Assembly (NCBI RefSeq): GCF_001922345.1
Contig: NZ_CP018811.1
Location: 2,294,001-2,358,000 of the forward strand
Reading direction: 5' to 3'
Length of the DNA stretch: 64,000 nt
Source of the DNA: Paraburkholderia sp. SOS3
Lineage (GTDB): Bacteria; Pseudomonadota; Gammaproteobacteria; Burkholderiales; Burkholderiaceae
The notes below the pieces were generated by a model that had not been told where the DNA came from, ran no database searches, and saw nothing but the letters and a program-made list of their open reading frames with translations. This document shows, piece by piece, positions 57,942 to 64,000 of this stretch. Each line of letters begins with the position of its first letter. The first letter of the stretch is position 1. The translations under genes and the position numbers were made by a program.

Positions 57942-59078
57942 AACGCTTCCTCCTTTGCCGCTGAAAGTATTTTGTGCTCGTTGCATCGCCTATCGGCTTC
58001 ATTGAGGGTGACGATGACGTACGGCGTTCCGATTCACGACAGACCTGCGACAGATTCGCGACGAACGACACCATGTGCCACGGTGTATCCGCTGATTCAG
58101 ATGCCGCTCGGACAAACCGTCATACAGGCAAGAGGTTCGTTGGAATGCACAACAGCAGCGCATGGCCGGTGCGATTTGCAGCGGGCGCGCAACGATCGGT
58201 GTGCGGCGACGCGCACAGATGAACGGCGCCGCACATCTCGTGTGCCGGCCATACGGCCAACGCGGGTATCGGCGCAGGGCGCCGATGCTCAAAAAGGCGA
58301 AGAACGGACGGAAAAACTGCAATGCGACGTATGAGCTGCATCGTGTACGTTCGTACACGCGCACCATGAAACATTGTCAGCCGATGTTGAACGAAATCAG
58401 GTATGCGGGGACGAATAGTCGGGCGTGCACAAACGTGTAACAGCGCGTTGCAATGTCGTCGTTTGCGGCGTCGCGCACGTTAACGTAAGCAGCATCGGTA
58501 AGCAGCATCGCAAGCGGTGCGAGCGGCAGACAACATGGCGAGGCTCGCCAACCGCTTACGGTGCGCCGCAATGTGTGGCGCCACACGGCGCACATCGGGC
58601 GAGTTTGCGAATGTGCCGGAAACGTAACACGTGCGACGCGTGCAACGCGGCCCGATGCGGCAGCGGATGCGCTAAACGCATGCTACGGGCAAACACGTTG
58701 CCGCGCGCGGAAATGGATGATGGAAGTGCTTGCTGCGCGCAATCGCGCACGCAAACGCAGTTTGAGGTACGTTCCATGCAACGCATCACGCAACTGCGTG
58801 CAGCAGCGAGCATGAGTTCACTGTTGGCAGCGCTGTTTGGCGGCACAGTTGGCAAGGAAGGCCGCATTGATTCGCGCTTCGATCGTCGCGAGCGGCCCGA
58901 GATTGTAGGTGACCGAAACGGCGTCTACAAGTGAAGCTTGTCCGTACTTGGTTTGACGCGTTTTCTTAACGTAGTTCGTGAAAAAAAATATAAAAGGGTT
59001 TAGGATGAATTCGAACGATGGCGTTTCCTGATAGCGCGCCGCGCACGACATCGTTCCCGACTTCGGCGAGGAGGTAGC
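57942..59078. other. Large intergenic region upstream of prkA
   Basis: About 1.14 kb with no credible protein gene on either strand. Composition is somewhat lower in GC than the surroundings, and the frames present lack ribosome binding sites or family features. It holds a perfect palindromic hairpin (58342-58359) and the AT-rich sequence 58955-59000 near the prkA promoter. I did not find a sigma-54 box. It may be an old remnant or a long regulatory region. Confidence 0.55.
58342..58359. other. Perfect palindromic hairpin CGTGTACG/CGTACACG
   Basis: 8-bp arms around TT, in the middle of the gene-free region. Could be an operator or a transcript hairpin. Confidence 0.5.
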
Positions 59079-61001
59079 ATGGATATCTACAGCAGTTTCG
59101 CGACCCGCTTCGAGAAAACGAGAGAGGAGGAATTTTCGCTCGAAGAGTACCTCGCGCTCTGCAAAGACAATCCCGCCGCGTACGCCACTGCTGGCGAGCG
59201 CATGTTGACGGCAATCGGAGAGCCTGAACAGATCGATACGCGTAACGATCCGCGCATGTCGCGGATCTTCGCGAACAAGGTCATCAAGGTATACCCCGCG
59301 TTCCGTGAGTTCTACGGAATGGAAGACGTGATCGAGCAGGTCGTCGCCTACTTCAGGCACGCTGCTCAGGGGCTCGAAGAAAAGAAGCAGATTCTCTATC
59401 TGCTGGGGCCGGTGGGCGGGGGCAAGTCTTCCATAGCAGAGCGTCTCAAGCAGTTGATGGAACGCGTGCCGTTCTATTCGATCAAGGGTTCGCCCGTCAA
59501 CGAATCGCCGCTCGGTCTGTTCGATTACGACGAAGACGGCCCGATTCTCGAGGAGCAGTACGGCATTCCGCGCCGCTACCTCAAAAGTATCCTGAGCCCG
59601 TGGGCGGTGAAGCGTCTGCACGAATACAACGGCGATATCCGTAAATTCCGCGTGGTGCGCCGCTATCCATCGATCCTTCGGCAGATCGGCATCGCGAAGA
59701 CCGAGCCTGGCGACGAAAACAATCAGGACATTTCGTCGCTGGTCGGCAAGGTCGACATCCGCAAGCTCGAGCAATACGCGCAGGACGATGCCGATGCATA
59801 CAGCTATTCCGGCGGCTTGTGCCTCGCGAATCAGGGCTTGCTCGAGTTCGTCGAAATGTTCAAGGCGCCGATCAAGGTGCTGCACCCGCTGCTTACCGCT
59901 ACGCAGGAGGGTAACTTCAAGGGCACGGAAGGGTTCGGCGCGATACCGTTCGACGGCGTGATTCTCGCGCACTCGAACGAGTCCGAGTGGAAAGCATTCC
60001 GTAACAACCGCAACAACGAGGCGTTGCTGGACCGTATCTTCGTCGTGAAGGTGCCGTACTGCCTGCGCTACTCGGAAGAGATGAAAATCTATGAGAAGTT
60101 GCTGCGTAACTCGTCGCTTGCGAATGCGGTCTGCGCCCCCGGCACGCTGAAGATGATGGCGCAGATGTCGGTGTTGACGCGTTTGCAGGAGCCCGAGAAC
60201 TCGAGCCTCTTCTCGAAGATGCAGGTGTACGACGGCGAGAACCTGAAGGACACGGACCCGAAAGCGAAGTCGTACCAGGAATATCGCGACTTCGCAGGTG
60301 TTGATGAAGGCATGACCGGTGTCTCGACACGCTTTGCGTTCAAGATCTTGTCACGTGTGTTCAACTTCGATACGACGGAAGTCGCGGCCAATCCGGTGCA
60401 TCTGATGTACGTGCTTGAACAGCAGATCGAGCGCGAGCAGTTCCCGCCGGAAACCGAACAGAAATATCTGTCGTTCATTAAGGATGTATTGGCATCGCGC
60501 TATGCCGAGTTCATCGGCAAGGAGATCCAGACCGCGTACCTGGAGTCGTATTCCGAGTATGGTCAAAATATCTTTGACCGCTATGTCACGTATGCGGATT
60601 TCTGGATTCAGGATCAGGAGTTCCGCGACCACGACACCGGAGAGAGTTTCGACCGCGCCGCGTTGAACGCGGAACTGGAGAAGATCGAGAAGCCCGCGGG
60701 CATCAGCAACCCCAAGGACTTCCGCAACGAGATCGTCAACTTCGTGCTGCGCGCGCGTGCGGCGAACGGTGGCAAGAATCCCGCGTGGATCAGCTACGAG
60801 AAGCTGCGCGTCGTGATCGAAAAGAAGATGTTCTCGAACACGGAAGAACTTTTGCCGGTCATTTCGTTCAATGCGAAAGGGTCGGCGGAGGAGCAGCGCA
60901 AGCACGAGGATTTCGTCAACCGGATGGTCACGAAAGGTTATACGCCCAAGCAGGTACGGCTCTTGTGTGACTGGTATCTGCGCGTGCGCAAGTCGTCATG
61001 A
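59079..61001 (+). CDS. prkA: PrkA-family serine protein kinase (YeaG)
   Basis: A 640-residue cytosolic protein, matching PrkA/YeaG in length. Residues about 20-400 form the AAA-type PrkA domain with Walker A GPVGGGKSS (110-118). The C-terminal domain (about 400-640) is the PrkA kinase-like part. In relatives it phosphorylates or proteolytically affects targets during nutrient stress and acts with YeaH and YcgB. The start MDIYSSFATR at 59079 has GGAGG seven bases upstream. It is the first gene of the prkA-yeaH-spoVR operon. Upstream lies 1.1 kb without genes. Confidence 0.93.
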   Translation: MDIYSSFATRFEKTREEEFSLEEYLALCKDNPAAYATAGERMLTAIGEPEQIDTRNDPRMSRIFANKVIKVYPAFREFYGMEDVIEQVVAYFRHAAQGLEEKKQILYLLGPVGGGKSSIAERLKQLMERVPFYSIKGSPVNESPLGLFDYDEDGPILEEQYGIPRRYLKSILSPWAVKRLHEYNGDIRKFRVVRRYPSILRQIGIAKTEPGDENNQDISSLVGKVDIRKLEQYAQDDADAYSYSGGLCLANQGLLEFVEMFKAPIKVLHPLLTATQEGNFKGTEGFGAIPFDGVILAHSNESEWKAFRNNRNNEALLDRIFVVKVPYCLRYSEEMKIYEKLLRNSSLANAVCAPGTLKMMAQMSVLTRLQEPENSSLFSKMQVYDGENLKDTDPKAKSYQEYRDFAGVDEGMTGVSTRFAFKILSRVFNFDTTEVAANPVHLMYVLEQQIEREQFPPETEQKYLSFIKDVLASRYAEFIGKEIQTAYLESYSEYGQNIFDRYVTYADFWIQDQEFRDHDTGESFDRAALNAELEKIEKPAGISNPKDFRNEIVNFVLRARAANGGKNPAWISYEKLRVVIEKKMFSNTEELLPVISFNAKGSAEEQRKHEDFVNRMVTKGYTPKQVRLLCDWYLRVRKSS

Positions 61002-61142
61002 CACGCGGCACGCACAGCCCGCGCGGCGCGGGTTTTCCGAACGGCGCCGCGCGGGCCCCCTGCAAGTCGCAAGCGGCATGGACCTGAGGTTGCATGCACA
61101 ACTTGCGTCTTGCGTGTTCGACATCGAAGCGGGAGACCCGGT

Positions 61143-62411
61143 GTGCTTCATCAAATCATCGACCGCAGGTTGGCTGGCAAGAACAAGAGCATCGCAAACC
61201 GCGAACGTTTTTTGCGTCGCGTAAAGAGTTACATTCGGCGCGCCGTGTCCGATGCGGTACGTGACCGCAGTATCAAGGACATCCAAAGCACGCAGAGCAT
61301 CACGATTCCCCGCAAGGACATCGCTGAACCGTCGTTCCGGCATGGTCCGGGCGGCCGGCGTGAACTCGTCCATCCCGGCAATTCCGATTACATCCGCGGC
61401 GACAGGATTCCGCGCCCGCAAGGAGGCGGCGGTGGCGGCGGCGGAAGCAGCGCGAGCAACGAAGGCGAAGGGCAGGACGATTTCGTATTCGAGCTGTCGC
61501 GCGAGGAATTCATGCAGTACTTCTTCGACGACCTCGAACTGCCGCGCCTCGTCAAGACGCATCTGCTCGCGGTGCCGACATGGAAGAGCATCCGTGCGGG
61601 CTGGGCTGCCGAGGGCACGCCGAACAACATCGACGTGGTGCGCTCGCTGCGCAGCGCACTCGGCCGGCGCATCGCGCTGGGCGCGCCGCTCGTCAACGAA
61701 TTGCATGCTCTCGAACAGCAACTCGAAGAGATGAAGGCCGACCCGGCCGATCGTCGCGACGAGATCAAGCTGCTCGAAGAAGAGATCCACCATCTGCGTG
61801 GTCGCATCTGGCGCATTCCATTCATCGATCCGTTCGATCTGCGCTACGTCAACCGCGTGAAGCAGCCGCAGCCGTCGAGCCAGGCCGTGATGTTTTGTCT
61901 GATGGATGTGTCGGGTTCGATGGACGAGCAGCGCAAGGATCTCGCCAAGCGCTTTTTCATCCTGCTTTATCTGTTCCTGAAGCGGAACTACGAGCGCATC
62001 GAGGTGGTGTTTATCCGCCATCACACGCGCGCGGAGGAAGTCGACGAAGACACGTTTTTTCATTCGACCGAAAGCGGCGGGACGGTCGTATCGAGCGCGC
62101 TCGAGTTGATGCAGAAGATACTCGACGAGCGCTATTCGCCCACTGAATGGAATATTTACGGCGCGCAGGCGTCGGATGGCGACAACTGGACCGATGATTC
62201 GCCCAAATGCCGCAAGATCCTCGCAGATGATATTCTCGAGAAGGTGCGGTATTTTGCTTATATTCAGGTTACGCCTGAAGAACAGAACCTGTGGGTCGAG
62301 TATGCGCAGCTTGCGCAGACCGTGCCGCATCTGGCGATGAAGAAGGTCGAGACAGCCGCGGATATTTATCCGGTGTTCCGTGAACTGTTCGAGAAGCATG
62401 TGGAAGTATGA
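61143..62411 (+). CDS. yeaH: YeaH/YhbH family protein (DUF444, von Willebrand A-like)
   Basis: A 422-residue cytosolic DUF444 protein (E. coli YeaH is 427). The opening HQIIDRRLAGKNKS is conserved in the family; a Gly-rich stretch lies at about 90-100; a vWA-like domain carries the MIDAS-type motif MDVSGSMDEQRKD. It partners PrkA in stress and nitrogen-starvation responses. GTG at 61143 begins the conserved sequence and follows GGGAG; upstream TTG alternatives exist. Its stop overlaps spoVR in ATGA. Confidence 0.9.
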   Translation: MLHQIIDRRLAGKNKSIANRERFLRRVKSYIRRAVSDAVRDRSIKDIQSTQSITIPRKDIAEPSFRHGPGGRRELVHPGNSDYIRGDRIPRPQGGGGGGGGSSASNEGEGQDDFVFELSREEFMQYFFDDLELPRLVKTHLLAVPTWKSIRAGWAAEGTPNNIDVVRSLRSALGRRIALGAPLVNELHALEQQLEEMKADPADRRDEIKLLEEEIHHLRGRIWRIPFIDPFDLRYVNRVKQPQPSSQAVMFCLMDVSGSMDEQRKDLAKRFFILLYLFLKRNYERIEVVFIRHHTRAEEVDEDTFFHSTESGGTVVSSALELMQKILDERYSPTEWNIYGAQASDGDNWTDDSPKCRKILADDILEKVRYFAYIQVTPEEQNLWVEYAQLAQTVPHLAMKKVETAADIYPVFRELFEKHVEV

Positions 62412-64000
62412 CGACCAGACATTTGCACAACGAGGCGCGCGGCTACGAGCCGGAGCGCAAGAAAGGCGAGCAGGCAGGCGACAAGGTGGAGCATGCCGAC
62501 ACCGGCGTTCATAAGGTCTACGTACCGGACGCCGGAAAAAGCGGGCCACGTGAAGCCGGTCAAGCACAGGGACAAACCGGGGCGCCCAGCATCGGGCAGA
62601 GGGAAGTCCGTATGAACGTAGCCGATAGACGGCCGTTGCCGTGCCCGTCCGACTGGACCTTCGAACTGATCGAAGAGTACGACACACATATCTCGCATGT
62701 TGCGGAGCAATACGAACTCGACGTGTACCCGATCCAGCTCGAGCTGATCAGCTCCGAGCAGATGATGGATGCCTACGCGTCGGTCGGCATGCCCGTCAAC
62801 TACCGTCACTGGTCGTTCGGCAAGCACTTCCTGTCGACCGAAAAGAGCTACCGGCGCGGGCAGATGGGTCTCGCCTATGAGATCGTCATCAATTCGAACC
62901 CGTGTATCGCGTACCTGATGGAAGAGAACACGATGACGATGCAGGCGCTCGTCATCGCGCATGCGGCGTACGGCCACAACTCGTTCTTCAAGGGAAACTA
63001 CCTGTTCCGCCTGTGGACCGATGCGCACGCGATCATCGATTACCTCGTGTACGCGAAGAACTACATTGCCGATTGCGAAGAGCGCTATGGGCTCGACCGC
63101 GTCGAAGAGTTGCTCGACTCGTGCCACGCGCTGATGAACTATGGCGTGGACCGTTACAAGCGGCCGCAAAAGCTGTCGCTGCAAAAGGAACTCGAAGCGC
63201 GCCGCGAGCGCGAGGCGTATCTGCAGTCGCAGGTCAACGAATTGTGGCGCACACTGCCGAGCAGGCAGATCCAGCTGCCCGAGGAAGAGGAGGGCCGTTA
63301 TCCGCCGGAGCCGCAGGAGAACCTGCTGTATTTCGCGGAAAAGAACGCGCCGCTACTCGAGCCGTGGGAACGCGAAGTGATTCGCATCGTGCGCAAGATA
63401 GGTCAGTACTTCTATCCGCAGCGACAGACGCAGGTGATGAACGAAGGCTGGGCGACGTTCTGGCATTACACGCTGCTCAATACGATGTACAACGAGGGCA
63501 AGCTCGAAGACGGCTTCATGATGGAGTTCCTGCACTCGCACAGCAACGTCGTCTATCAGCCGCCCGTGACGAAACCGTACTACAGCGGCATCAATCCGTA
63601 CGCACTCGGCTTTTCGATGATGAGCGACATTCGCCGCATCTGCGAGAACCCGACTGAAGAAGATCGGGGCTGGTTCCCGGAACTGGCGGGCAGCCCCTGG
63701 TTGCCGGCCATGCATTACGCGATGCGCAACTTCAAGGACGAGAGCTTCGTCGCACAGTACCTGTCGCCGCATCTGATCCGCGAAATGCGGCTCTTCTCGG
63801 TGCTCGACGACGACATGCGCGACGCGCTCGAGGTATCCGCGATTCACGACGACAGCGGCTATCAGTATGTCCGGCAGGCGTTGTCCCGGCAATACGACAT
63901 TCACCATCGCGAACCGAACATTCAGGTGTGGTCGGTCAATACGCGCGGCGACCGCAGTCTTACGCTGCGGCACTTCATGAGCGACAACCGTCATCTGTCC
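62408..64000 (+). CDS. spoVR: SpoVR family protein (YcgB), cut by window edge
   Basis: The frame is open to the end of the window (531 codons visible). It matches the YcgB/SpoVR family in full: WTFELIEEYDTHI near the start, MMDAYASVGMPVNYRHWSFG, YEIVINSNPCIAYLMEEN, then QTQVMNEGWATFWHYTLL and ENLLYFAEKNAPLLEPWE. ATG at 62408 overlaps the yeaH stop; it adds 68 polar residues before the conserved part, and an ATG at 62612 with AGGGA upstream is a credible shorter start. It works with PrkA and YeaH in the same operon; molecular role unknown. Confidence 0.92.
   Translation, partial: MTTRHLHNEARGYEPERKKGEQAGDKVEHADTGVHKVYVPDAGKSGPREAGQAQGQTGAPSIGQREVRMNVADRRPLPCPSDWTFELIEEYDTHISHVAEQYELDVYPIQLELISSEQMMDAYASVGMPVNYRHWSFGKHFLSTEKSYRRGQMGLAYEIVINSNPCIAYLMEENTMTMQALVIAHAAYGHNSFFKGNYLFRLWTDAHAIIDYLVYAKNYIADCEERYGLDRVEELLDSCHALMNYGVDRYKRPQKLSLQKELEARREREAYLQSQVNELWRTLPSRQIQLPEEEEGRYPPEPQENLLYFAEKNAPLLEPWEREVIRIVRKIGQYFYPQRQTQVMNEGWATFWHYTLLNTMYNEGKLEDGFMMEFLHSHSNVVYQPPVTKPYYSGINPYALGFSMMSDIRRICENPTEEDRGWFPELAGSPWLPAMHYAMRNFKDESFVAQYLSPHLIREMRLFSVLDDDMRDALEVSAIHDDSGYQYVRQALSRQYDIHHREPNIQVWSVNTRGDRSLTLRHFMSDNRHLS

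Noticed and set aside
58425-58934. Cys-rich plus-strand frame in the gene-free region upstream of prkA
   Set aside because: Arg/Cys/Ala composition fits a GC-rich random frame; no start signal or family.
1-64000. CRISPR arrays, integrases, insertion sequences, rRNA and tRNA genes
   Set aside because: I looked for regularly spaced repeats, DDE/tyrosine recombinase motifs and RNA gene signatures and saw none.

Overview
The window is GC-rich, densely coded chromosomal DNA with strong G/C third-position bias. It reads as a member of the Burkholderiaceae, most like Paraburkholderia, Caballeronia or Trinickia. The signs are the polyamine ABC operon, the short two-partner-secretion locus, DUF1289, PGDYG and DUF2795 type proteins, many LysR regulators, and a repeat/leader type that I associate with this group. 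I saw no rRNA, tRNA, CRISPR array, insertion sequence or integrase. The first gene (8-oxoguanine deaminase type) is cut by the left edge and the last (SpoVR) by the right edge.

Layout. 0-9.6 kb: amidohydrolase fragment, LysR regulator, dodecin, a 3-hydroxyisobutyrate-dehydrogenase-like enzyme, an ABC-F ATPase of the YbiT type, an aldehyde dehydrogenase, OmpW behind an FNR-like box, a DUF1289 protein and the Nramp transporter MntH. 9.7-14.1 kb: potFGHI polyamine uptake operon with a hairpin after potF. 14.1-15.1 kb: a repeat-like hairpin, a structured leader and a small hypothetical gene. 15.2-19 kb: tpsB-tpsA, a two-partner secretion pair with a short exoprotein. 19.2-23.5 kb: methyltransferase, a TPR/glycine-rich membrane protein, PspA-like protein and a ribbon-helix-helix protein. 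24-26.7 kb: penicillin-binding protein 1A with a clear terminator. 26.9-28.8 kb: an accessory-looking cluster of two coiled-coil proteins that share an N-terminal motif, with a possible third small ORF; the second protein carries VLRLRGG, identical to the C-terminal tail of eukaryotic ubiquitin. 28.8-34 kb: DUF2795 protein, small secreted protein, C45-family Ntn hydrolase, CLC transporter and GST. 34.2-36.4 kb: a divergent YeiH/LysR pair. 36.5-42 kb: D-2-hydroxyacid dehydrogenase, YhfC-type membrane metalloprotease, small proteins, a Spy-like periplasmic protein and an NCS2 purine permease. 42.4-45.2 kb: Lrp regulator, saccharopine-dehydrogenase-like lysine enzyme, P-loop kinase and an orphan cydX. 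45.4-47.7 kb: a fitAB toxin-antitoxin pair, a lipoprotein and a CorA transporter. 47.8-54.3 kb: ribose uptake and phosphorylation locus rbsB-A-C-R-K with a perfect LacI-type operator. 54.5-58 kb: chemoreceptor and a hydratase. 59-64 kb: the prkA-yeaH-spoVR stress operon, preceded by 1.1 kb without a recognisable gene.

Most of the window is ordinary core metabolism, transport and regulation. The best candidate for something undescribed is the 26.9-28.8 kb pair, whose shared N-terminal motif, disordered linker, glycine-rich LxGG motif and coiled coil would suit secreted or host-directed proteins. The function is unknown, and no secretion apparatus specific to them is in view. The structured RNA leader at 14.5-14.7 kb is the second candidate.
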